DNA of 64,000 nt, taken from Streptomyces sp. 6-11-2. GTDB lineage: Bacteria; Actinomycetota; Actinomycetes; Streptomycetales; Streptomycetaceae. Within the stretch, counting starts at the first letter, position 1. Every line of letters begins with the position of its first letter. The position numbers and the translations under genes were made by a program. Positions 7,682 to 15,056 of the stretch are shown here, one piece after another. The stretch covers positions 6,076,001-6,140,000 of the forward strand of contig NZ_BJOR01000001.1 in NCBI RefSeq assembly GCF_006540305.1. The letters run 5' to 3'. The notes under the pieces were generated by a model. That model saw only the letters and a list, made by a program, of their open reading frames with translations. It searched no databases and had not been told where the DNA came from.

Positions 7682-8697
7682 CGACGCTGTCACCTCTGCC
7701 CCAGGACACCCAGCGGCACTTGACCAACCTCGATGGCTGGCGCCGCTTCGTCGAAGAACCACCGCCCCCGCTCCGCCGACTCACCGACGCTGAATACGAC
7801 GCCCTCGGCGATCTGGAGAAGGCTGCCTTTGATGAGGCCCGCCTCGATCATCACGCCCGTCTGCTCGTGGTTGCCACGTCAACTGTCCGTCACACTGTCA
7901 CCAGTGGCCGCCGCCTGGTCCTCCTGAACCGGCACGCGATCAGTGCCCGCCGTGGCCTGATCATTTCCGGCGCCGCCGGCACAGGCAAGACCATCGCCAT
8001 CACTCAGCTCGGCCGATCTCACGAGCTCATGGACCGGGCCCGCCACCCCAGCGCAGCAGACCGAATCCCGGCCATCTACATCACCGTTCCACCTGCCGCG
8101 ACGCCCCGGATGATCGCGGCCGAGTTCGCCCGTTTCCTCGGGCTGCCGGTTATGGCCAGGCTGAACATGACTGACCTGATGGAGTCCGTCGTCGGTGTCT
8201 GCACCGACGCCCGAACCGGCCTGGTCCTGGTCGATGAACTGCACAACATCTCCCTCACCACCCGGCACGGCGCCGAGGTTGCCGACACCCTCAAGTACTT
8301 CTCCGAGCGCATACCCGCCACGTTCATCTACGCCGGTATCGATGTCGAGCACAGCACCTTGCTCTCAGGCACGCGAGGGGCACAGATCGCCGGACGCTTC
8401 ACGCTGATCCCTACTCACCCCTTCCCTTACAACAGCGAGTGGCGGGGCCTGGTCGCCACCATGGAGAAGACCCTCATCCTGCGGCGCCACGAGCCAGGCA
8501 CGCTGGCGACGCTCGACCGCTACATCCACGACCGAACCGGCGGCATGATCGGGGCACTGTCCCACCAGATTCGCGGCGCCGCGATCGACGCCCTCCTCAC
8601 AGGGACGGAGAAGATCACCAGGGAGGGACTTGAAGCGGTGGCACTCGATGTCGCTGCGGAATCGCCCGAGTTCCGCAGGTCACGGTCCGTCGGATGA
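7678..8697 (+). CDS. tnsC: TnsC/TniB-like AAA+ ATPase, element 1
   Basis: The 339-residue ATPase would form the DNA-bound regulator that links target recognition (TniQ) to the TnsA-TnsB transposase. Walker A is GAAGTGKT at residues 98-105 and Walker B is LVLVDELHN with D186-E187. GRFTLIPTHPFPY and DRTGGMIGALSHQIRGAA match the sensor/C-terminal region of TniB-type proteins. A short N-terminal LDGWRRFVEEPP segment is shared with the second element's TnsC and may be a partner-binding tail. Its ATG overlaps the tnsB stop (ATGA) and its stop overlaps the next start, which indicates translational coupling. Confidence 0.93.
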   Translation: MTTLSPLPQDTQRHLTNLDGWRRFVEEPPPPLRRLTDAEYDALGDLEKAAFDEARLDHHARLLVVATSTVRHTVTSGRRLVLLNRHAISARRGLIISGAAGTGKTIAITQLGRSHELMDRARHPSAADRIPAIYITVPPAATPRMIAAEFARFLGLPVMARLNMTDLMESVVGVCTDARTGLVLVDELHNISLTTRHGAEVADTLKYFSERIPATFIYAGIDVEHSTLLSGTRGAQIAGRFTLIPTHPFPYNSEWRGLVATMEKTLILRRHEPGTLATLDRYIHDRTGGMIGALSHQIRGAAIDALLTGTEKITREGLEAVALDVAAESPEFRRSRSVG

Positions 8698-9209
8698 GCC
8701 CCGAGAAGGTCCACATCCTGCCGGTTCAAATCCGCCCTCGGGCGGGTGAGGGTTCTCAGTCCTTCATCGCGCGCCTGGCTCGCGCCAACCACCTAACCCC
8801 TCGCTACCTGCGAATCTACCTGGCCGAGCCGCCTCGGCACCGAGGCCTCCCTAGTTGGACCCGCCTCGCTGCGGCCACTGGCCGGGACGCTGCCGTTCTG
8901 CAGTCAACCCTGGAGACGACGCGCTGCCTCGAGTGCGGCACAGGCATGGAGCCCACAGACGTCGTGGGACGCCGGGCTCTGCGATGCTCGCAGTCCTGCC
9001 GTCGGCAGGCCTATCGCAGGCGCCACCCGAGTACTGCATGGCGACGGGTGCCCTGCCGGATCTGCGGAGATCTCATGAGCGTTCGCGCCGGACAGAGGCG
9101 CTTCCTTTGTTCATCGACCTGCCGCCAGAAGGCCTACAGTCTGCGGAACTCCAAGCGAGTGCCTGAGGGCGCAGGGGCGCCACTTGATCCAGTTCAGATG
9201 AAGTCGTGA
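8694..9209 (+). CDS. short TniQ-like protein with two C-terminal zinc fingers
   Basis: The 171-residue protein starts with a TniQ N-terminal-like segment (ILPVQIRPRAGEGSQSFIAR, then LARANHLTPRYLR). Instead of the usual long C-terminal half it ends in two treble-clef-type cysteine clusters: CLECGTGMEP..RCSQSCRRQAYRRR (~residues 80-115) and PCRICGDLMS..LCSSTCRQKAYSLR (~120-155). In Tn7-like systems TniQ/TnsD proteins choose the target and recruit TnsC. The doubled fingers suggest sequence-specific DNA binding, so this may be the target reader while the next gene does the bridging; that division is inference. It overlaps tnsC (ATGA) and the next gene (GTGA). Confidence 0.75.
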   Translation: MSPEKVHILPVQIRPRAGEGSQSFIARLARANHLTPRYLRIYLAEPPRHRGLPSWTRLAAATGRDAAVLQSTLETTRCLECGTGMEPTDVVGRRALRCSQSCRRQAYRRRHPSTAWRRVPCRICGDLMSVRAGQRRFLCSSTCRQKAYSLRNSKRVPEGAGAPLDPVQMKS

Positions 9210-10162
9210 CTCTGCCTCGCCGCCGGTTACCCCGTGTGGTCCCGCCGTTCCATGACGAGACCGTGGCCTCGTTCATGCGCCGAGTCGCGGCAGCCAACCA
9301 TGTGTCCGACACGGATCTCCGTGAACTGTTGGGTGTTCGGATGCTGAAGCGGACGCCGATCACCGTGCTCATCGAGCCTCTCAGTATCGTCACCGGCTTC
9401 GAGGAGTCCGTCTTGTGTCTCGCGCTACCTGAGTTCGGACCTGGGCCTGTGACCAACGAGCCTGGGCACTTCGGCCGGCCTCTCACCCAGCGGAAGAGGT
9501 CCCTGGAGCGGCCTGCCTGTCGTCGTTGCGTTCACGCGGCAGGCATCCAGGGCCCAGTAAATCGCTGGACGACACACGAACAAAACGTCTGCCTGCGGCA
9601 CCGTCTCTGGATCGGTGAGGGCTGCACGGAAGCCGACGACCAGGTCGACATCAGTGTTCTGCCCAGCACCATCAAGGCTCAGCGCCACCACCGAAACCTC
9701 ATTGCCCGCCATGGCCGACGCTGGGTCAGGGATGCCTTCTCCGGGGCCAGAACGGCCTTCATCGGTCTGGTCGAAAACCACTCCGCCGACCCCTTCGGGA
9801 TCCTCACCGAGGCGCAGTCTCACCTACGTGACGTTCGAGGGAAGGCAGCCTCACCATCCATGACCCTCGCCATCCTCTTCCACCCGCAGATCGTCAGCCT
9901 CACAGGGCTCCTGGCCCACGTGGAGTGGATCCGGAAAACCAGACAGTCCGGACACATCGGTTGGCTGGCTGAACAGGTCACTCGCCGATACGTCCTGGGC
10001 GGCTACGCACCCGAGGAGACCGACCCGCTCGTCCAATGGGTCAAGGACCACTTGTTGCACCACAGGTTCGTGGCCGCCTACGGCTACAAGTTCTACGACG
10101 TCTTCTTCCCTGAGGAGACCGTCCGACTGCCTCCGCCACCGCGCGGCCTCGCCAAGCCTTGA
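9206..10162 (+). CDS. tniQ: TniQ family protein, element 1
   Basis: The 318-residue protein has the TniQ layout: an N-terminal DETVASFMRRVAAANHVS segment, then a zinc-ribbon-like block with CRRCVHAAG (~residue 108) and NVCLRHRLWIG (~130). The rest, rich in helices, has no motif I recognise (for example LTGLLAHVEWIRKTRQ near 235). TniQ proteins connect a target site to the TnsC filament. The GTG at 9206 overlaps the stop of the previous gene, so the five tns genes form one coupled operon ending here. Eleven bases further on lies the stop of the convergent DUF2199 cargo gene. Confidence 0.87.
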   Translation: MTLPRRRLPRVVPPFHDETVASFMRRVAAANHVSDTDLRELLGVRMLKRTPITVLIEPLSIVTGFEESVLCLALPEFGPGPVTNEPGHFGRPLTQRKRSLERPACRRCVHAAGIQGPVNRWTTHEQNVCLRHRLWIGEGCTEADDQVDISVLPSTIKAQRHHRNLIARHGRRWVRDAFSGARTAFIGLVENHSADPFGILTEAQSHLRDVRGKAASPSMTLAILFHPQIVSLTGLLAHVEWIRKTRQSGHIGWLAEQVTRRYVLGGYAPEETDPLVQWVKDHLLHHRFVAAYGYKFYDVFFPEETVRLPPPPRGLAKP

Positions 10163-10173
10163 CCTGTGGCGAC

Positions 10174-10683
10174 TCAGGCCGGATGCAGCACAGCTATGGC
10201 GATCTCACGCACGCGGTCCTGCGTGATCCCAGTGCGCTGTTCGACGGCGAGCGGGTGGTCAGTGGGCTCCAGCTCGATGAAGGGCCGCTTGCCGACCGGT
10301 CGCGTGTGGGCGTTGGTCTTCAAGTTGGTGGTGCTCTCGGAATAGAGCCCGAGCGCGGTGCTGAGCCAGCCGAAGTACGGCTTCTCGGCCTCGCGGCCCT
10401 CCGTGTTCCACACGTTCAGAGCATGGGCGAAACTGTCGCTGCTCAGAGAGACCCAGACGCCCCAGGAGAAGACGTCCTGGCTGCCGATCACAGGTATCTC
10501 GATCAGACCCCTGATGAAGAAGTGCTGGCCCTTGATCACGCACTGGTCGGACGACAGCATGCTGTCCGGTTCGCTCTCGAAGCTGGGATCCCAGACGTCA
10601 GGGGCCATGGTCGAGTAGCTCATGGGGAGCTCTGCGTGGTGGTCGCCGCAGCATGAGCACGTGAAACCGAGATCGTTAGACAT
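10174..10683 (-). CDS. DUF2199 domain protein, cargo of element 1
   Basis: The 169-residue protein starts with the DUF2199 signature FTCSCCGDHHAELPMSY, whose CxCCGxxH cluster suggests metal binding. WDPSFESEPDSMLSSDQCVI and GQHFFIRGLIEIPV follow, both typical of the family. The function of DUF2199 is not established; members are often small cytosolic proteins found near toxin-immunity loci, which is my recollection and not shown here. It lies convergent to the tns operon inside the transposon, so it is cargo. No toxin gene is next to it. Confidence 0.85.
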   Translation of the reverse strand: MSNDLGFTCSCCGDHHAELPMSYSTMAPDVWDPSFESEPDSMLSSDQCVIKGQHFFIRGLIEIPVIGSQDVFSWGVWVSLSSDSFAHALNVWNTEGREAEKPYFGWLSTALGLYSESTTNLKTNAHTRPVGKRPFIELEPTDHPLAVEQRTGITQDRVREIAIAVLHPA

Positions 10684-10729
10684 GGCGCGAGCCTACCGAG
10701 CACCTGCGAAGGGTCACCCCGCACCATCG

Positions 10730-11089
10730 CTAAGGGCGCAGCTTCCGTGCCTGCGGGTCATAGCAGTTGAGGCCCATCGACGCAGCGACCTCGGCCGCGT
10801 GGGCAGATGCCTCGTCGGCCATGCTCCAGCGCATGGGGAAGTAGATCAACGGGCCGCGGGCTTCCCCGATCAGCGGAGCAGTTGACCATGGTGAGGTGTC
10901 ATCGTCGTCTTCGGCGAGGTCCGGCCACCGCTCCAAGAGCGCGGCGACGAAGGCCGCAATGCGCTCAGACGGAGGAACCGCGGGCTCTTCCGTGTCCATG
11001 AAGCGGTCATACAGACCGCGGAAGCGTCGGGCCGCAGCAGAGTCGTCCGCCGGCCGCTCGCCCTCCCACACGGCAAGGTCATAGCTCAT
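10730..11089 (-). CDS. hypothetical small acidic protein, cargo of element 1
   Basis: The 119-residue product starts MSYDLAVWEGERP, a start I associate with a family of small uncharacterised Streptomyces proteins. It is acidic (a DDDD-rich stretch near residue 60) and has no membrane segment or signal peptide. The ATG at 11089 was chosen over an upstream in-frame extension because the family motif starts there. It lies on the same strand as the DUF2199 gene with 46 bp between them, so they may be cotranscribed. Size, acidity and context resemble an immunity protein, but this is inference. Confidence 0.65.
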   Translation of the reverse strand: MSYDLAVWEGERPADDSAAARRFRGLYDRFMDTEEPAVPPSERIAAFVAALLERWPDLAEDDDDTSPWSTAPLIGEARGPLIYFPMRWSMADEASAHAAEVAASMGLNCYDPQARKLRP

Positions 11090-11180
11090 GGGCGCAGCCT
11101 GCCATGCCTCACTGACAGCCGGACCGGCGAACCAGATCATCCGCGGCAGGGCCAGATCGCCTGAGCGGAACAGCCCTGCC

Positions 11181-11251
11181 TGGTGAAACTCCGATGAGAC
11201 GAAAAGGCCAGTCGTCAATCTTCGGTGAGACCGGTGCATCTTCGCTGAGAC
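11181..11251 (-). repeat. three 20-bp end repeats, element 1 right end
   Basis: On the minus strand the outer repeat is GTCTCAGCGAAGATGCACCG (11251-11232), abutting GTCTCACCGAAGATTGACGA (11231-11212). A third, GTCTCATCGGAGTTTCACCA, lies at 11200-11181 after an 11-bp gap. They match the two left-end repeats. Unequal repeat numbers at the two ends are typical of Tn7-like elements and may define end polarity. Confidence 0.85.
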
Positions 11252-11257
11252 AGGTCA

Positions 11258-11262
11258 GGGAC
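11258..11262. repeat. target-site duplication GGGAC, right copy (element 1)
   Basis: This matches 4770-4774. It is followed by only three bases (GTC) before the left duplication of element 2. Confidence 0.9.
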
Positions 11263-11265
11263 GTC

Positions 11266-11270
11266 GCAGT
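11266..11270. repeat. target-site duplication GCAGT, left copy (element 2)
   Basis: GCAGT directly precedes the TGTCC terminus of element 2 and recurs at 17017-17021 after the opposite terminus. Confidence 0.9.
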
Positions 11271-11276
11271 TGTCCG

Positions 11277-11345
11277 TTGTCATCCAATCGAGGCGTTTGA
11301 CAGCGAACCCAGTCGTTTCGGCTTCCTTGACAGCGAACCTAGTCG
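11277..11345 (+). repeat. three end repeats, element 2 left end
   Basis: TTGACAGCGAACCCAGTCG (11297-11315) and TTGACAGCGAACCTAGTCG (11327-11345) are near-identical. A more diverged unit, TTGTCATCCAATCGAGG, starts at 11277 next to the terminus. The starts are spaced 20 and 30 bp apart. They are the likely TnsB binding sites and lie just upstream of tnsA. Confidence 0.82.
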
Positions 11346-11374
11346 CACCGGGGCGACGGGCTGGGGGGTGCTGG

Positions 11375-12127
11375 GTGGCTGTGCCGGTTGGGGTGGAGTC
11401 GGTAGAAGCGCGTGTCGAGCTGTCGTACGTGGGGGCTGCACGCGAGCGGTTGAGGCGTCCGCTGCTGGACTGTGTGACGGCCCGCTTCGAGGACATCGCT
11501 CCGGTGCGGCGCTTTCGCTGGTCGCGAGGCGAGCGTCATTTCCCTGGCTGGTACTGGGCGGCGACGACCGGGCAGCATGTGGGGTTCGAATCGTGGCTGG
11601 AACGGGACCGGCTCCTGCTGATGGACTTCGATTCCACGGTGGCGGGTATCGCCTCGCAGCCGTTCTGGCTGCACTGGTACGACGGCAAGCGGGAGCGTCG
11701 CCACGCTCCGGACTACTTCGTGCGCCGGGTAGACGGCTCGGCGGTGGTGGTCGATGTTCGCGCGGACGACCGGATCGAGTCGAAGGACGCTGAGGCGTTC
11801 GAGGTGACCCGTCTGGCCTGTGATCAGGCCGGCTGGGGCTTCGATCGGGTCGGAGTGCCGGAGAGAGTGCTGTTGGCGAATGTCCGGTGGCTGTCGCGCT
11901 ACCGGCACCCCAGGTGCTTGAACAGCCCGATTGCGGACCGGCTCCGGGAGGTCTTCGCGGCCCCGTCTCCGTTGATGGCCGGCGCGGAGGCAGCCGGAGA
12001 CCGCCTCGCGACGCTGCCCGCACTCTTCCATCTGCTTTGGCTCCAGGAGCTGACCGCCGAGGAGATGACGGTGGAGTTGCTTGGCCCGTCCACGATCGTG
12101 CGCCTGACGAGTGGAGGTGTCCGGTGA
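11375..12127 (+). CDS. tnsA: TnsA-like transposase endonuclease subunit, element 2
   Basis: This 250-residue protein is homologous over its length to the TnsA of element 1 and would cut the 5' strands at the element ends. Predicted active-site residues are E72 (GFESWLERD), D113 (HAPDYFV) and D127 in VVDVR, again with Arg (R129) where most TnsA proteins have Lys. The GTG at 11375 follows a GGGGGG run and begins VAVPV like its counterpart; the frame is open upstream through the end repeats, but that part is not coding. The TGA overlaps the GTG of tnsB. Confidence 0.88.
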   Translation: MAVPVGVESVEARVELSYVGAARERLRRPLLDCVTARFEDIAPVRRFRWSRGERHFPGWYWAATTGQHVGFESWLERDRLLLMDFDSTVAGIASQPFWLHWYDGKRERRHAPDYFVRRVDGSAVVVDVRADDRIESKDAEAFEVTRLACDQAGWGFDRVGVPERVLLANVRWLSRYRHPRCLNSPIADRLREVFAAPSPLMAGAEAAGDRLATLPALFHLLWLQELTAEEMTVELLGPSTIVRLTSGGVR

Positions 12128-14013
12128 CGGGGAAAGGGCGGCGGGTTCCTCCGACGGCCAGGATCGCGGAGTTCCCCGAGACGGCTGCTGGCCAGGCTCT
12201 CTGGTGGGAGAACCACATTCTCGAGGTCCTGGACGGGCTGCCTCGTGATGCGCCCGAGGGGACTTCCCCAAGGCCGGAGTTCGACCCGAGAGTGAACTCG
12301 CTTGCCCAGCGCGAGCGGGCCAAGGCTGCCGAGCTGACGGCGGCCGGCCATGCGATGTCGGCCAGCGGCATCAAGCAGCGGCGCCAGCGTTACCAGCGCG
12401 ACGGCCTGGTCGGACTGGCCGACGGCCGGTCCGCCAAGCGGATGCCGGCCTTCGGCAGGGTCGCCCCGGCAGTGACCGAGGCAATGCAGCAGGCAATCGC
12501 CGAGACGGCCGAGGCATCGTCGAAGACGATCGGCTTCGTGGTCTGGCGGGCGACGCAGATTCTGGCAGCCCGTGAGGACGCGGCGGACATCGAGGTTCCC
12601 TCACAGCGCACGCTCTACCGGCTGTTCGACAAGATGGCCATCGGCACCCATGCGACGGGCTCGGCGACCACCCGCCGTTCGGTGACCGCGCGGCCGGCCG
12701 GACCGTTCGGGGAAGTGCCCGCTTGCGCGCCGGGCGAGTGGATGCAGATCGACTCCACGCCGCTGGACGTCCTGGTGCGGTTGGACGAGGGGATCGCCGA
12801 GAAGGTCGAACTGACAGGAATGGTCGACCTGGCGACCAGGTCCCTTCCCGCTGCGGTGCTACGGCCAACGACGAAAGCGGCTGATGCTTCTGCTCTCCTG
12901 GCCCGGAGCGTCACTCCTGAGCTGATGCGTCCTGGCTGGTCAGAAGCGCTTCGGATGTCGAGGTCGGCACTGCCGCACCGGCGGCTGCTGGGCTTGGACG
13001 AGCGGCTGGAGCACGCGGCCGCAAGGCCGGTGATCGTGCCGGACACGATCGTCTGTGACCACGGCAAGGTCTTCATCTCGAACAACTTCCGGGCGTCCTG
13101 CCGCTACTTGGGCATCAGCCTTCAGCCGACTCACAAGGCGTCTCCCTTCGAGAAGGGCACGATCGAGAAAACACTGGGCTCAGTGGCCACGCTGTTCGCA
13201 CAGTTCGTCGCGGGCTACACCGGCCGGTCAGTGGATCGCCGCGGGCGGGGCCTGGAGAACGGCCCTCTGTGGTCATTGCCCGAGCTGCAGAGCCTGCTGG
13301 ACGAGTGGATCGTCGCCGTCTGGCAGAACCGGCCGCACGATGCACTGCGCGACCCGGACTCACCGAAGCGCGCGTTCTCGCCGAACGAGAAGTACGCGAC
13401 CCTGCTGGAATCATGCGGCTACGTGCCGGCCCCTCTCAGCGGCGAGGACTACGTTGAGTTGCTGCCCGAACGCTGGCAGGCGGTCAACTCCTACGGCATC
13501 CGGATCAACCACCGCACCTACGACGGCCGCGAACTGGCCCCGTTGCGCCGCCAGCACTCCGGGGTGGTGGAAAAGAAGGGGATGTGGGAGATCCACTACG
13601 ACCCCTACGACCTCTCCCGAGTCTGGGTACGCGACCGCCGCGGAGAGACAGATCAGTGGGTCACGGTGTTCTGGAAGCACTTGCACCGCGTCGGCGTCCC
13701 CTTCGGTGAGATGGCCTGGGACCACGCCCGCGCGCAAGTCCCGGACGGGACCGAGGAACAGATCGCCGATGCTGCCGCGGCCCTGCTGCTGCGCGCCCAC
13801 AGCGGCCCATCTGAGGAGAAGGGCCGCTCGGCCAAACCCTCACGGCGTGACCGGCGGGTCGCTGCCCGCACCCGGGCCACCGCCACCGACCGGCCAGTCC
13901 CTGACCTGCCCGCCTCCGAGCCCGCACACGACGAGGAGGCGGACACCGACGTGGCCAAGGTCATCCCTCTGGGCCTGTTCAACCCGCTCGCCAACCCCTG
14001 GAGGCGCACATGA
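12124..14013 (+). CDS. tnsB: TnsB-like DDE transposase, element 2
   Basis: The 629-residue strand-transfer subunit lacks the ~60-residue N-terminal extension of the element 1 protein. A helix-turn-helix region (RERAKAAELTAAGHAMSASG) precedes the RNase-H core. The triad is D210 (MQIDSTPLD), D312 (IVCDHGKVF) and E348 (KGTIEKTLG) with D-35-E spacing. The C-terminal tail VIPLGLFNPLANPWRR matches that of the other TnsB. The protein starts with GTG inside the tnsA stop and ends inside the tnsC start codon. End-repeat sequences differ between the two elements, so the N-terminal DNA-binding parts are expected to differ in specificity. Confidence 0.92.
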   Translation: MTGKGRRVPPTARIAEFPETAAGQALWWENHILEVLDGLPRDAPEGTSPRPEFDPRVNSLAQRERAKAAELTAAGHAMSASGIKQRRQRYQRDGLVGLADGRSAKRMPAFGRVAPAVTEAMQQAIAETAEASSKTIGFVVWRATQILAAREDAADIEVPSQRTLYRLFDKMAIGTHATGSATTRRSVTARPAGPFGEVPACAPGEWMQIDSTPLDVLVRLDEGIAEKVELTGMVDLATRSLPAAVLRPTTKAADASALLARSVTPELMRPGWSEALRMSRSALPHRRLLGLDERLEHAAARPVIVPDTIVCDHGKVFISNNFRASCRYLGISLQPTHKASPFEKGTIEKTLGSVATLFAQFVAGYTGRSVDRRGRGLENGPLWSLPELQSLLDEWIVAVWQNRPHDALRDPDSPKRAFSPNEKYATLLESCGYVPAPLSGEDYVELLPERWQAVNSYGIRINHRTYDGRELAPLRRQHSGVVEKKGMWEIHYDPYDLSRVWVRDRRGETDQWVTVFWKHLHRVGVPFGEMAWDHARAQVPDGTEEQIADAAAALLLRAHSGPSEEKGRSAKPSRRDRRVAARTRATATDRPVPDLPASEPAHDEEADTDVAKVIPLGLFNPLANPWRRT

Positions 14014-15056
14014 CCATCTCGGAGCCGACAGCCCGGCACCCCGCGCTGGGCGAGGCGGATGCCGAGGCCAACCGGCAGCTGACCACCCTGGACGGATGGC
14101 GGAAGTCGATCGAAGGCCCGCCGGTGCCCCCGGATCTTCTGCCCCCTGGCGATCTGAAGCAGTTGTCAACGAGCGAACGGGACCTCTACGACGACGACCG
14201 TCTCGACCATCACGCCCGGATGCTCGTGGTCGCGACCTCGTTCGTCGAGAAGACCGTGGTCTGCGGCCGCCGCCTGGTCCTGCTCAACCGCCACGCGATC
14301 AGCGCCCGCCGCGGCCTGATGGTCTCCGGCCTGCCAGGCACGGGCAAGACCAGCGCCATCACCCAGCTCGGACGCGCCCACGAACTCCTCGACCGGGCCC
14401 GCCATCCGAACGTCGCCGACCGCATTCCCGTCCTCTACATCACGGTCCCGCCCGCGGCGACTGCCCGCATGGTCGCAGCCGAGTTCGCCCGCTTCCTGGG
14501 TCTTCCGGTCCGGCCCCGGTCGAACATGACGGACATCATCGAAGCCGTAGTCGGCGTCTGCACCGATGCCCGCACCGGCCTCGTGCTCGTCGATGAAATC
14601 CACAACGTTTCGCAGGTCACCCGGGCCGGCGGGGAGGTATCCGACACCTTGAAGTACTTCTCCGAACGCATACCCGCGACGTTCGTCTACGCGGGCATCG
14701 GACTGGAGACCAGCGAACTCCTGGCCGGCACCCGCGGTGCTCAGATCTCGGGCCGGTTCACCCTCGTCCCGACCCGACCGTTCCCCTACGGCGCCGAGTG
14801 GAAGGGCCTGGTGGCGACCATGGAGGAGACCTTGCTCCTGCACGACCACCCGCCGGGCACCTTGGTCAAGCTGGACCGCTACCTCCACGATCGGACCGCC
14901 GGGATGATCGGAGCTCTCTCCCACGCCATCCGGGGCGCCGCGATCGACGCGATCCTGAGCGGCACCGAGCGCGTCACCAAGGAAGGACTCGCCGCGATCC
15001 CGCTGGACCACGCGGCGGAGACCCAGAAGAAGCCGGCCAGGAAGGCCCCCAGGTGA
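14010..15056 (+). CDS. tnsC: TnsC/TniB-like AAA+ ATPase, element 2
   Basis: This 348-residue ATPase has Walker A GLPGTGKT at residues 107-114 and Walker B LVLVDEIHN with D195-E196. It is closely similar to the element 1 TnsC through the central ATPase domain (ADTLKYFSERIPATF versus SDTLKYFSERIPATF), and differs most at the two ends, where partner contacts would be expected. It would form the bridge between the TniQ-like protein and the transposase. ATGA overlap with tnsB upstream and GTGA overlap downstream indicate coupled translation. Confidence 0.93.
   Translation: MTISEPTARHPALGEADAEANRQLTTLDGWRKSIEGPPVPPDLLPPGDLKQLSTSERDLYDDDRLDHHARMLVVATSFVEKTVVCGRRLVLLNRHAISARRGLMVSGLPGTGKTSAITQLGRAHELLDRARHPNVADRIPVLYITVPPAATARMVAAEFARFLGLPVRPRSNMTDIIEAVVGVCTDARTGLVLVDEIHNVSQVTRAGGEVSDTLKYFSERIPATFVYAGIGLETSELLAGTRGAQISGRFTLVPTRPFPYGAEWKGLVATMEETLLLHDHPPGTLVKLDRYLHDRTAGMIGALSHAIRGAAIDAILSGTERVTKEGLAAIPLDHAAETQKKPARKAPR

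Larger units (their letters stand above)
4775..11257 (+). mobile_element. Tn7-like transposon, element 1 (6,483 bp)
   Basis: The ends read TGACTCGTCTCAGTGAA (left) and TGACCTGTCTCAGCGAA (right, other strand), with 5-bp GGGAC duplications outside. Each end carries 20-bp TnsB-type repeats: two abutting on the left, and two abutting plus one spaced on the right. The core operon is tnsA-tnsB-tnsC-tniQ-tniQ with every junction overlapping. Cargo between the last tniQ and the right end is two small minus-strand genes, one of the DUF2199 family and one of unknown function. No Cas gene or CRISPR repeat is present, so guide-RNA targeting is not indicated. The element separates phzF from padR, together with element 2. 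Confidence 0.92.

Noticed and set aside
8715..8745. GGTTCAAATCC, which looks like the T-loop of a tRNA
   Set aside because: It lies inside the coding sequence of the short TniQ-like gene (LPVQIRP codons) and no acceptor or anticodon stem can be built around it.
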